From NCBI RefSeq assembly GCF_027887165.1, contig NC_077235.1:12607033-12671032 (forward strand): 64,000 bases of DNA, written 5' to 3'. Made by a program: the position numbers and the translations under genes. Under the pieces are notes generated by a model that worked only from the letters and a program-made list of their open reading frames with translations, did not search any database and was not told where the DNA came from. Source of the DNA: Monodelphis domestica. Its lineage: Eukaryota; Chordata; Mammalia; Didelphimorphia; Didelphidae. Shown here piece after piece: positions 10,146-21,244 of the stretch (positions are counted from its first letter, which is position 1; each line of letters opens with the position of its first letter).

Positions 10146-12350
10146 TGGTTAGGGTCAGTTTAGTTTCCTCATTGCCTATTTTAATTCCTTCCATTCCTCT
10201 TTCTTCTCTTAATGCTAACACTAGCATTTCTAGTACAATATTAAATAATGATGGTGATAATGGGCTTCCTTGCTTCATCTTTGATCTTACTGGGAAAGTT
10301 TCTAACTTATCCATATTGCAGATGATGCTTACTGATGGCTTTAAATACTGTTTATCATTTTAAGGAATGGCCCATTTGTTCCTATACCTTCTAGTGTTAT
10401 TGATAGGAATAAAGTGTTTTGTCAAAGGATTTTTTTCTATTGTGATAATCACGTGACTTTTCTTAGATTGGTTATTGATGTGGTCAATTTTGCTGATAGT
10501 TTTCCTAATAGTAAACCAGTCCTTCATTTCTGGTATGTATCTCCCCACCCTGGAAATAGTAAATGATCCTTGTGATATATTGCTGTATTCTCCTTGCTAA
10601 TATTTTACTTAAAATTTTTGCAACCATATTCATTCATGAAACTGGCCTATAATTTTCTTTTTTTCCTCTACCTCACTCAGGTAAAATCACCATATTTATA
10701 TCATAAAAAGAATTTTGTAAGATCCCTTCTTTACCCGTTTTCCCAAATAGCTTATATAATATTGGGATTAACTGTGTTTTAAATGTATGAGACAAGTCAC
10801 TTATGAATCCATCTGGCCCTAGGGATTTTTCTTAGGGTGTTCATTGATGGCTTGTTAGATTTCTTGTTGTGAGGTAGGATTATTTAAGTTTTCAATGTTT
10901 TCTTTTGTTAATTTGGACGAATTATATTTTTGTAAATATTCAGTCACTTCATCTAGATTGTCAGATTTATTGTCATATAAGTGGTCAAAATAGCTCCCAA
11001 TGATATAATTTCCTCTTCATTGGTGGTGAAGTCTCCATTTTAACTTTCAATACAGGTAATTTGATTTTCTTTCCTTTTTTTTAAATCAAAGTAACAATGC
11101 TCAACCTATTTTATTTATTTTTTCATAGAATCAACCCCTAGTCTTCAATATTAGTTCAATACTTGTCTTACTTTCAATTTTATTATTTGATTTTTAGGAT
11201 TCCCAATTTAGTCTTTAATTGGGCATTTTTAATTTGTTCTTTCTAGTTTTTTTAATTGCATGCCCAATTCATTGATTTACTTTTTTTCCTATTTCATTGA
11301 TATAAGCATTCAGAGACATAAATTTTCCCCCAAGTACTTCTATGACTGTATTCCATAAATTTTGATGTGTTATCTCCTCATTGTCATTCTCTTAAGTGAA
11401 ATTATTGTCTCCCTAATTTGTTCTTGACTCACCCCTTTTTAGCATTAGATTATTTAGTTTCCAATTAATTTTAGATCTTTCTTTCCATGGACCCTTATTA
11501 ATTATCATTTTATTTCCATATGATCTGAAAAGGATACATTTATTATCTCTGTTTCTCTGCATTTGGTTGAGAAGTTTTTATGCCCTAATACACTGTCAGT
11601 TTTTTGTGTAGGTACCACATACTACTGAAAAGAAGCTATGTTCCTTTCTAGTCCCATTCAATTTTCTCCAGGGAGCTATTACTATCTAACTTTTCTAAAA
11701 TTTATTTCACTTTCTTCTTTTTAATTTTTTTTGTTTTCATTTATCCAGATCTGAGAGGAGAAGGTTGAGGCCTGCACTTGGATCGTTTTACTCCTGAAGC
11801 TCATCTAATTTCTCCTTTCCAAATCTGGAGGCTATACCATTTGACACATATATGTTTAGTATTGATATTATTTCATTGTCTATGGTACCTTTTATTAAGA
11901 TGTAATTCTCCCCTATTTCTTTTAATTAGATCTATTTTTGCTTTAGCTTTGTCTGAGATCATGATTACTACTCCTGCTTTTATTTTATTTCAGCTGAAGC
12001 CCAATAGACCCTGCTCCAGCTCCTTACCTTTACTCTGTGTTTCTCCCTGCCTCAAATGTGTTTCTTGTAAACATATTATAGGATTCTGATTTTTAATCCT
12101 CTCTGCTATCCACTTCCATTTTATGGGTGAGTTCATCTAGTTCACATTCATAGCTACGATTACCAACTACATATTCTCCTCCATCTTATCTTCACTTTTT
12201 GATCCTGCTCTTTCTCTCTCTTTTACTCTTCCCCCTTGTTAGTTCTTCTATTCCAGTATTCATTTTGAAGCACTATTTTAAGGTTAGTTGGAGAGGATTC
12301 TCAGTGGCTAGACTTTCCCTCTATTTTGCCATCTTGGCTCCACCTCCTAT
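10146..12350 (-). mobile_element. L1 with 5' end and ORF2, lacking ORF1 and the 3' end
   Basis: Read on the minus strand, the element starts with 'ggaggtggagccaagatggc' (12330-12350), the start of marsupial L1 5' UTRs. About 100 bp later it is already at the ORF2 start. Endonuclease-domain words are readable at about 11840-12180 ('QETHLRQ', 'VVIMISDKA'). The reverse transcriptase follows; at 10158-10320 it reads 'DKLETFPVRSKMKQGSPLSP', then 'LFNIVLEMLVLALREERG' and 'GIKIGNEETKL'. Similarity stops just before the FADD catalytic motif, with no C-terminal part, 3' UTR or A-tail. ORF2 is broken by many stops and shifts; the longest clean reading is about 75 codons. Confidence 0.85.
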
Positions 12351-12399
12351 TTTCTCTTCACTAACAATTTTTTAACAAAGATCTGCCCAAGAGATTTTT

Positions 12400-12570
12400 C
12401 TAAAGGCTCTTTTGGTTGGAGAGGAGATGGAGAAGAGTGGTATTAAAAACCCCTCTTAGTTGGGACCTATACCAGAGGATAGAGAAGAGGTGCAATTGGT
12501 AGGACCTGGAAACTGATTGAATATGAGCAGTGAGAGAGGAAGACTCAAAGGTTACACAAAGGTTGCTAAT
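12400..12570 (+). repeat. Recurrent interspersed repeat, continuation of copy 3
   Basis: The blocks 'ggacctggaaactgattga', 'atatgagcagtgagagagg' and 'ttacacaaaggttgctaa' correspond to the distal part of the recurrent repeat. It resumes beyond the L1 in the same orientation. Confidence 0.5.
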
Positions 12571-12574
12571 CTCT

Positions 12575-12690
12575 GTTATAATGGAAGCTCCTTGGGATCA
12601 GGAACTATGTATTTGCTCTTCTTTCTACTCTTAGCACAGTGACTTATATGCATTGAGCATATAATACATGCGTGTTAGTTGACTCACTGC
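12575..12690 (+). repeat. L2 3'-end fragment
   Basis: The words 'atggaagctccttgggatc', 'aggaactatgtatttgctc', 'tagcacagtgacttatatgc' and 'ataatacatgcgtg' are in L2 3' order. Confidence 0.65.
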
Positions 12691-12825
12691 TGCCAACAGG
12701 TGAGACTAGGTAAGTGGTCACTAGTGACAGAGAGAAACAGAGAAGAACCAGTAAAGCCAAGAGGAGAAGGGAGTTTTTTGTTTTCTTTTAGTCAATGAGC
12801 TCTTTTTTTTGAAAGATGTGGAATT

Positions 12826-12960
12826 TGAGTTGACATTCATTTATTCATTCACTATTCAATAATTATTTATTGTGAATTTGTTACATGCAGGGGCTAGCCT
12901 GAGGCATTTGTGAGATACAAAGATAGGGTAAGGACAGGTGAAGAGTTCCCACGGATGGTC
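12826..12960 (+). repeat. Recurrent interspersed repeat, family unassigned (copy 4)
   Basis: Starts with 'cattcatttattcattcac', then 'tttgttacatgcaggggct' and 'gagatacaaagataggg', the head of the recurrent repeat. Truncated after about 130 bp. Confidence 0.5.
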
Positions 12961-13274
12961 AGGGATATGGGTCTGGAGTATAGCGCAGGTCAAGATTAGA
13001 AATGCCAATCTGGGAATAATCAGCGAGTTAGTAATCCTAGAATAGGTATTCTGGGTCAGTCATATACCTGGAGGTCCTTTGGGAGGATCCTGGGAGGGGC
13101 AAATTCCCTTGTGCTCCTGCTAGTTGGCTGATGCCCATCTTTCCTACCAGAGAGTGGCAAGCTCCTCCTCCTTGTTCTCACTTTGTACCTGTTGTTCCAC
13201 TTTCCAAGAATGTCCAATGCCACCTGATACCCAATGTAATTTGTTCATGTGGCCACTCTTTGCCACATCACTTA

Positions 13275-13345
13275 TTACAGTGTTGCAGTGACAAGAATGT
13301 TGGATTTGATGTCACAGGACCTGAGTTCAGATCCTTCCTTTGAGG
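13275..13345 (+). repeat. SINE fragment (MAR1/MIR core)
   Basis: 'gttggatttgatgtcacagg' followed by 'acctgagttcagatcc' is the SINE core in sense orientation; the 3' part is missing. Confidence 0.55.
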
Positions 13346-14117
13346 TAGGCTTTGGGGATGTAAAGACAAAAACTGGCATTTAACAAACATATATGGATGG
13401 ACTGGCTGATTGATAAACCCAGAGACAATGGATTATAGTTTGTATTAGACAATCGAAATAGAAATATAATGAAAACCCGAGTTTGATTGTTTTCATTAAC
13501 AACAAGGCACCATCTTTAAATCATAGTGAATGCAAAATCCCTTCTGTACTAATGGCATTTTCATCTGGTTTGACAAAAGGGAAAATGGTGTAATGGCCTT
13601 TAATTCTCATCCAGTGCCTTATGAATGCACAAATAATCAGTGTTATTTAACAAAGCCACAGACCCAGTTCAAAGGCAGTGTATCTTCTCCTGGGGAAAAA
13701 TGCTTCCCCAAACATCAATTAGAAACATTTATTAGTGGCATGCGATTGACAGTTCACATTTATTTCTAAGAAAATAGAATGACCCCTCTTCAGGCTGGAA
13801 TGCTTAAAAGGTTGCAGGTAGGCAGAACACTCCAAAGTAATTGTTCAAGACAAGTGACCTTTGGATTCTAGCATTAGTCAGTTTCAGGAAGAGAAAAGGA
13901 ACATGGGCAGGAGACTTATTGGAAGCTCAACCCAAGATTTCTGCAGTGCCCCCTCTGGTCTAAGCCATCAATATGTGCTATGCATAAGTATTGATTAGCT
14001 TAATAAATGAAGGAAAATTAGGCATAGAGAATCACTTTGAAAGTGATTATATATTGACTGAATCCATTTGAATAGTGTCGGTATATCGAGATCTAGCTTG
14101 TTAGCTAAGAATATTGT
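13346..14117. other. Repeat-free AT-rich stretch
   Basis: No repeat or gene recognised. The 13390-13780 part has dense ATTA/TAAT and ATGCAAAT-like words and no visible decayed element. This is compatible with conserved non-coding DNA but not proof of it. Confidence 0.35.
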
Positions 14118-14230
14118 TCTAGGTATATATGTGTGTGTGTGCGTGAGAATGTGTATACGTATGTGCCCACACAAATATGTAGACATATCCATATACATTA
14201 TATGTATACACAGATATGTATGTGCATGTC
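14118..14230. repeat. Imperfect TG/TA-rich tract
   Basis: Alternating purine-pyrimidine words (gtgtgtgtgtgc, gtatacgtatgtg, tatgtatacaca) without a strict unit. Confidence 0.6.
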
Positions 14231-14320
14231 TACATAGAACTCTTTTAACCTTTCGAACATCTCTTTGTCATAATCATTTCCATTGATAAAAAAGTTAGGA
14301 AAAACTGATTAATACAAGAA

Positions 14321-14374
<54 letters not shown>

Positions 14375-14390
14375 TATATATATATATATA
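14321..14390. repeat. (CT)n(AT)n compound microsatellite
   Basis: About 12 CT units to 14345, then AT units, a nine-T interruption, and a second AT block to 14390. Confidence 0.95.
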
Positions 14391-14564
14391 CCCACCCCAC
14401 CCCTGCGTCTCCCACTTTTCTTCAAAGTTGGACTGTGGCTTTCATCGACTGTTCTCCAGAATCCAATTCATCTGACTTCATCTGTCTTTTAGCATTGTCT
14501 ATTATTGTGGTCATGGTAGATAACTTTTCCCTCAATTCTGTTCTTTTTGAGAGGTAACTTGGGG

Positions 14565-14705
14565 TAATGCTAGACTTGGGGGCAGGGGGAACCCAAGTTC
14601 AAATTTTGTTTTTGATACTTTACCAATTTGACTATGAAAAGTCATTGAACTTCTGTGAACCTGCATTTCCTTATTTGTAAATGTATAGAAATGATCACTG
14701 GCAGG
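14565..14705 (+). repeat. Degraded MIR-type SINE
   Basis: 'aacccaagttcaaattttg', 'gactatgaaaagtcattga', 'acttctgtgaacctgcattt' and 'ccttatttgtaaatgta' keep MIR block order with many changes. Confidence 0.6.
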
Positions 14706-14964
14706 ATTTCTTTCTTCTTTTTTCATATGGTTTGGATGTTTTCTAGGAGGTTTCTCTGTCTTAAGAAGTAGTCATTACATGTAGTTTGGAGGGTCAGTAT
14801 CTAATAAATATTATTCCTAATCTTGGGTGGATTATGGTAGTGGTTGGGTGATTATAAGCTACACTTTTATTGGTAAGATGCTCTGGTTCCAGTTCATTTT
14901 ATTTGTAGAATTCTAAAGGGCTTTTTGAGGTTTGGGTTTATAGTATGGGAGTCTTTCAATTGTT

Positions 14965-15140
14965 AGTCAGCCAGTCAGAGAATATTTATCAACCATCTAC
15001 TGTGTACCAAGTATTGGGGCTAAAAAGGCAAATAAAACCAAAGACCTTCTCTGCCCTCGAGGAGTTTACAGTCCAATAAGTAAGAATTGATTATTCTTAA
15101 TGAATAAGAATCGAATCAACACTCTATAGGAATCTGAAAA
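14965..15140 (+). repeat. Recurrent interspersed repeat, family unassigned (copy 5)
   Basis: 'catctactgtgtaccaagt', 'attggggctaaaaaggcaa', 'ccttctctgccctcgagga' and 'gtttacagtccaataagta' agree block by block with the other copies. Confidence 0.65.
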
Positions 15141-15728
15141 GTGGGATGGAGGGGAGAGGAACATGGTAGGAAGTTCCAAAGAAGCCCCAAAACAGCATAG
15201 CTGGTGGAAAATGGGGAGAACTGTGCTGAGCCCCACTATTAGTTTGTGTCATGTTAGTTTGTTAAAGACAGCAAGCTTTGGGTATAGAATTCTGGCCACT
15301 TCATCATGTCTTTCTAAGTGTTCAGTAAGTGTTAATTTTGCAAGTGGTAATGTTCTAGTTTCTATCATTTCCTTGCAAAATCTACATCCATCAAAAATTC
15401 TGAGCTCCTTAAGAAAGAGCTTTCTATAACTTCTGATAGTATTGACTTGTGTGTATATCAGTACCTTGACACCCCCCACCCCATTTCTGTAAGCATATTC
15501 ATTTGATTCATGGTCGTTTATTCAATAATATACTTTGTCAACCTCTTGTTTGTTTGTTGAGTTCATGTGCGTATTGCCCATGATGGGTCTTTGGGTTCCT
15601 TTCTTGGATTTTAGCTGTTTTTAAGAGGCTCGGTCTAGTGACAGGCCGGTGTTAGTTACATTGTATAAGTCCAGGGCCATAGGAAAAGAAGCACTACTCT
15701 TTCTATAGGTTTCTCGGGGTTGGTATTC
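15141..15728. other. Unassigned sequence
   Basis: No recognisable repeat or gene. Short open frames at 15163-15479 on both strands overlap each other and look fortuitous. Confidence 0.35.
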
Positions 15729-15838
15729 CTTTTTTCTTTTTAACCCTTACCTTCTGTCTTAGAATTGGTTCCAAGGCAGAAGAATGGTAAGGGCTAGGGG
15801 TCACATGGCTAGGAAGTGTCTGAGGCCGAATTCAGCCC
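15729..15838 (-). mobile_element. Marsupial tRNA-derived SINE, truncated
   Basis: On the minus strand the 3' end reads 'ggtaagggttaaaaag' with an A-rich tail, next to the antisense words 'cttctgtcttagaattggtt' and 'aggaagtgtctgaggcc'. The tRNA-like head is missing. A weak duplication 'ggtattc' lies at 15722-15728 and 15839-15845. Confidence 0.8.
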
Positions 15839-16799
15839 GGTATTCTAATACTGAACACCTTTTTGTTAGAATACTATTAAAATCCATTTCTCTATATATT
15901 CCTATTCCAATAATTTATGTTGAAAAGTGACCATGATAAGCCCCTAGTTTGAAGGTCCAAGGGGAGGCAGTGCATGATGACAAATGGAGAGCCTTTGCTA
16001 TTTAAAAAAGAAAAGTGGCAGAGATTCTCTTGCTGGAGTTTCTTGCCTTTCTTCTATTTTGAATGCTTTGGTTTCCCCTTTTTGCATTTCTCCATTTTTG
16101 AGGTGCTAGTAAAGAGAGGAAAGGCAGGTCAGAACGTTTTGTGTGCCATCTTCCTAGAAGTGTGTTCTAGTACAAATAAAACAAATAGGTCATTCCCAGA
16201 ATCTCCTATAGGAGAGTCTAAACTTCCCAATGCCATTGAGCACTGCTGCTCCCTGAAGGGGTTGGGTACCCCAGTGCATTTATTTATTAACAACTTTCTC
16301 TCTCAGTGAAACCTCTTACCCACTAGGCATATAGTCTTGGTGTCATACAATTTTCCTTGAGTGCTGTTCGAGCCTCTTGCTTCCTTCTCGTATGATTCTC
16401 TCTAGTCCTAATCTCCCTTGATGGAGTCATTCTTTAGTTTGTTCTACTCAAGTAAACCTTTGCACCTTTCCCTCCCCATTTTGTTCCATCAAAACTTAGG
16501 TCTCTTGTATCCCACCCCTATGTGTTAACTGACTTACTCCTCTTAATTTACTGTTTATAATAAATAAAACAGGTTTTTGAGCAGATGAATGGCAGGAATT
16601 TTAGATATCCATGAATCTATATTTTGACATGGGGGAGGCATTTTTGATTGGTTAAATCACTAATGCAGCAAATCAAATGAATAAATAGATCTATCTGCTT
16701 GTGTGTATAAAACCTAGGATATTCTGGATTCTGTCAGGAATGTGAAAAGGACAGCATCCCTGCTTTTCATAGCCTTACAATAGGACCATATACATAGTA
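15839..16799. other. Unassigned sequence
   Basis: No gene or clear repeat. The plus-strand open frame at 15974-16309 has no similarity I can name. Confidence 0.35.
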
Positions 16800-16935
16800 C
16801 ATATTGTCACTCCCATTAGAATGCGATTCCCTCGAAGGGAAGGAATGTCTCATTTTTGACTCTGTCTCTTCAGTGCCTAGTTATAGTGTCTTGCTCTTTG
16901 CCTAAAGTATTATGTTCAATTTAAAGGGACACATT
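16800..16935 (+). repeat. L2 3'-end fragment
   Basis: 'tagaatgcgattccctcgaa', 'gggaaggaatgtctcattt', 'ttgactctgtctcttcagtg' and 'cctagttatagtgtcttgct' follow L2 3' end order at low similarity. Confidence 0.6.
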
Positions 16936-18936
16936 GAACAGAATGTCCAGAGAAGGGTTTTGAGTTTGCTGTATGAGGATTGAATAAAGGAACTTAGAGT
17001 GTTTACATGCAGAAGAGAAGCGATATCCAAGAACTCAAAGGGTTGATATGTAAAAAAGAAATTAGACTGGTTCTGTTCGACCCAGAGAGCAGACCCAGGA
17101 GCAGTGTGGGCAAAGATTTGCAAAGGGGCCAAGGAAACAATGTGTGATAACTGGAGATTTTCACAAGTGGAATTTGGGGAGAGTTAGGTTTGGGAGGTGA
17201 TCAGTTCCTTTTTATACTCGAAGCAAAAGCTGAATGAGTACTTGTTTGGATGTTGTGAGGATTCTTGTTCTCAGATGGACTTGGCTGAGATGGCCTCTGA
17301 AATTGTCCTTCTCTCTCCATAGACTGAGAACTAGCATTTTCTCATTGTTTCTTCCTTCACCATGCTGAGGCCCCTTTCCAAACACTCTGGTCTGAGACCA
17401 GATCAAACATTCTAGGTTGTTCCTGGGCCCTCCTAATCAGTTCTGGGCTGGGTCAAAAAGCCCATTAAGGGGGTCTGCCTAAATTCCATGGGCATGGTTA
17501 TCTACCTTAACATCGTATACACAATAGGTTAAGAGTACCAGGGGCATCTCTTCCCACCCAACCAAAGACTCAGTGAGGAAAGACTCAGGAAGGTTCATCA
17601 CAATTATGGTTCAGACCATAATTTTCAGTGCATCCTTTCCTGGATTACAAAATGGTTCATTTTGGCGCTGTCCTCCCAGGCATGCTACTATATTCATTCA
17701 GTCTCATGACCTAATGAGCTCACCTGTATTAGAAATGCCTTCTCAAAGGTTAAAAATAGCATTAAGAAATCACCACCATAACAAAATTACTTTTTGTTCT
17801 AAGACTTTATTAATTCTAGCTCCTTTGCTACCTCACTTCTGTAAAATTGACTTCTTCAGTGGGTGATGCACGGTAATCATGTGCTTAAAATGGTAACCAT
17901 TTTGTAAACTTAGTACATGGGGTCAGATTATGCCAGAAACATAGCTTTTTTATATAACTGATGCTTTTACTGAAAAAAAAAAGTTGAATGTACATTGAGC
18001 AGAAATTTTGAGTAACACAAAGGAAATTCAAACTTTTCAACTTCTGCCAGGGATGATGAAAACTAGCCTAAATCCATGAGGGGCTGATGGAAAAGATTAT
18101 GTGAAATCTTCAGAAATTTGACAGAGTCCTGAATTTCCAGTCCAATCCCTCTGTTTTTGTTTGTATTTAATTTCCTGATTTCCAATGCCAGTTAGAGAAG
18201 TATAAGGATGAAAAAGACTTGCGCATTTAAAGCTTATTCCCCTAAAATAGCTTTTCAACATTTTCAGTGAGCTCACTTGAAATCACCCAGGATCCACTGG
18301 GTTAGCCAATAGCAGCTCAAGAACTCAGAACATCACTTACAACATCAATAAAGGACTGTTAGAATGGTCCCAATTGGGTGAAGGACCCAAATCTTTGAGG
18401 AAACACAGCAATGTCCATCAACACCTTTTCTGAAATTGATGATAGGGGCAGAGGGCTAACACGGGGGTGTTCGGAGACTCATGACCAATGGCCAAATCAC
18501 ACTTGCACTGTTCTTCTGGTCCATCTTGGCTCATGTTTCTATTTCCTGATACACAAGATTCTCTGTTGTAGGGGTGAGGGTGACAGTTACAGAATGAATA
18601 CACATAGGTTCTAAAAATATCTCATTCCCTGGCAGTCTCAAATCTATTATTTGGAAATCATTGTGCATCTCTAGTTTGGCTGAATGGACCCCAAATGGAG
18701 GGCTATAGAAGGTTAATGCTTCCCAGACCTTGCAATTTCTGGGCTGAGATAAAATCTAAGCTTTAGGTTACCATAGTTGCTAATGTAGTTAAATGTACTA
18801 CATTGTCCCCCAACTGAGTGTCAGCCCCTGAATAGCCTACGGAGCCAAGATGTAGCAGATAGCATATTGTTCTCCCAACCCTGTTACTCCCACACATTAA
18901 TTTCACCCTAGAAACTACAGTTACACACATACAAAC
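16936..18936. other. Unassigned stretch
   Basis: No repeat family or exon recognised over 2 kb. Short open frames on both strands are under 100 codons and carry no known motif. Confidence 0.35.
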
Positions 18937-18976
18937 CACGCACACACACACACACATATATATATATACACATATA
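18937..18976. repeat. (CA)n(TA)n microsatellite
   Basis: About eight CA units followed by about six TA units and a few CA/TA mixed units. Confidence 0.9.
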
Positions 18977-20210
18977 CCAGAAAGAAGAATCTTTGTTTTT
19001 TAAAAGATCTGATAAATGGCAAGTGCAGAAGGGCTTGAATGCCTAAGGTGATACTAATGAGATTTGGTGACTGGCCTCAAGCTGAATGCCCTGGTTTCTG
19101 ATGCCATTATCACCATCCAGCAACTCTTTGGGGGACTGAGAGAAACAAGTTTGGCTGTAGGTGGCCAAGGGATTCTAATATCCCCAGTTGCTGCTAGCTT
19201 CCACTTTTGTTGGTCCCTATTTGACAAACTTAACGAAGTGCCTTATTGGGACCAAGGTAACTAAAGTATAAGTTCCACTACTCTAGGAGTGGTAGGACCA
19301 CATAACTACACAATTGCCACCTTTCAGGACTCAAAATGAAATGAAGTTAGTCCACCTTGACCTGTCATTTTTTTATCTTATTTTCATTAGTGCCTTTTGT
19401 TTTCCCATCATGTTCATTTCTAAATATAACCTTTGCCCTGACCTATCCAGTGTCAAGCTCTTGTAATAAAACAATACAAAGAAGAATAAAGTATTTCAGC
19501 CAATCTAGTCAAGAAGTCACCTATGTCCTCGAGGGTAGGCAATATTCCTCACCCATAATCTCATACTTCTCCAGAGAAAGGAGGGAGGGATATTTCCTCA
19601 AGGAGAATGAATACTGACTTGGAGGAAAAGAGGATTGGCCCCAGCATCCTTCCCTCAGCTCCAAACACCAAAATGCTTTCTAAATGCTTTCTGAGTCTAC
19701 CTTTCAACTAGATTTTTATCTGGAGAAGTCAAGGTCTTGGCCACTGAAGATACTCTTCAGATCTCTTTCAAATATCCCACAGGCTAAGAACTATCGAGGG
19801 GCATTTTTTTTCTTAGTCATTCACACATGAGTAGTTTTTTCCCCTTTAGTGAAATTCCCCTGACCTTTGAGATGAAAGACATGTTGTACATTTTTGCTAA
19901 TATCAGGAATTCAAGAGACTACGCTGCCCTACCTGGTCAGGGAGATTGGGGTGTCGTGAGAGATGCACTTGTTTTGAGGCAGTTTCAGAGGCGACACTTG
20001 AACGTAGGTGAGGTGTAGGCCTAGCACTCCAAGCTTCTCTTTTTATTTGCGCACAAACCACAGATTTCCAGTTTCCAGACATTTATTCCCTGCCTGGTCT
20101 TCCCAGTGGCCATCCCCTTGATGACTGTCACCCAACCAGAATGTATCAGAGGTGGGACTTGAAACTATATTCCACCTCTCCACTGTGCTAAAGAAGTCTA
20201 CACTATACTA
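18977..20210. other. Unassigned stretch
   Basis: No gene or repeat family recognised. Confidence 0.35.
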
Positions 20211-20242
20211 CATATATATATATATATGCACATATACATATA
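20211..20242. repeat. (AT)n microsatellite
   Basis: About nine AT units followed by imperfect CATATA words. Confidence 0.9.
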
Positions 20243-20358
20243 CTACATGCTAGTGAGCTAATTTCCAGGACACATATTTACATCTATAGGGGCCTTTTGG
20301 AGGCAATGTTTTCATCCAAAGGCAAGGGCCAGTTGGTTGGAATTTCAGGTGGAATGAC

Positions 20359-20600
20359 ATGGGTGGCACATTAGATAGAGAGCCAGGCCTGGAGTCAGGA
20401 ATGCTCACCTTCCTGAACTGAAATCTAGCCTCAGACATTTCCTAGCTATGTGACCCTGGGCATGTCACTTAACCTGTTTGTGTCAGTTTCCCAAGTTGTA
20501 AAATGAGCCAGAGGAGGAAATGGCAAAGCATTCTAATGTCTTTGCCAAGATAATCCCAAATGGAGTCATGAAGAGCCAGATGTGACTGAACAACAAAAAT
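20359..20600 (+). mobile_element. MAR1-type CORE-SINE, near full length
   Basis: The head 'gggtggcacattagatagag' is tRNA-like. The core reads 'tatgtgaccctgggcatgtc' and 'acttaacctgtttgtgtcag'. The marsupial 3' end follows: 'gaggaggaaatggcaaagca', 'cccaaatggagtcatgaaga' and 'gtgactgaacaacaaaaa'. This 3' end is typical of MAR1 and is one of the best clues that the host is a marsupial. Confidence 0.88.
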
Positions 20601-21085
20601 TTTGTTGGGAGTAAGCTGCTGCAACCTCTCTTTCTGCCCTCCCCCTACCCCCACCACACACCTTTTAGGGTCTAGCACATGAATTAGGAGCACATTTCCT
20701 TGCCTCTCTATCTGAGAGCTAAGCAAAACCAGGTTCTTTCCAAGAATTCAAAGAATTAGTGAGCACTCCCTAATGTACTGACCCTTCCCATAGCAACAGG
20801 CATTTGTGGACATCAATTGCTTCCTTAATCCAGAAGTCACAGAGATGCACAAAACTAGATCTTTTTGGAAGGTCTGGCAGCACTTGGCCCTCCCTCCAGT
20901 GACCTCCCTTCTGGCCCTGCCACACTGACTATTTTGGGCAGTGCTAGGGAAAGAGGCCCAAATGGGAGTTAATACAGTGCCAGGGACAAAATCAGGCCTA
21001 CTCTTCATGTACATGAATCCATTTTTAAGGATTGGGGTTTTTTGGTTTGTTTTTGTCCCCCCCCCCAAAAAAAAATAGATACTAC

Positions 21086-21091
21086 TTTATT
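21086..21091 (-). terminator. AATAAA polyadenylation signal of the DDB2 copy
   Basis: The plus strand reads TTTATT; on the minus strand this is AATAAA, 153 nt after the TGA stop. About 13 nt later comes a T9-G10 tract, then the A-rich remnant. The signal is intact and could still be used. Confidence 0.75.
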
Positions 21092-21244
21092 GACCATCAA
21101 CAACAAAAAAGGAAATCACCAGCCTGGCAGGCAAACCCAGGGGAGACAATTGCTATCTCCCAGCCTTACTTCTCAACATTTGAGTCCCAGCCTTCCAGAG
21201 AAAAGGGCCTTGACCTGTGCTCACTGCAGCAGGGACTCAATCCC

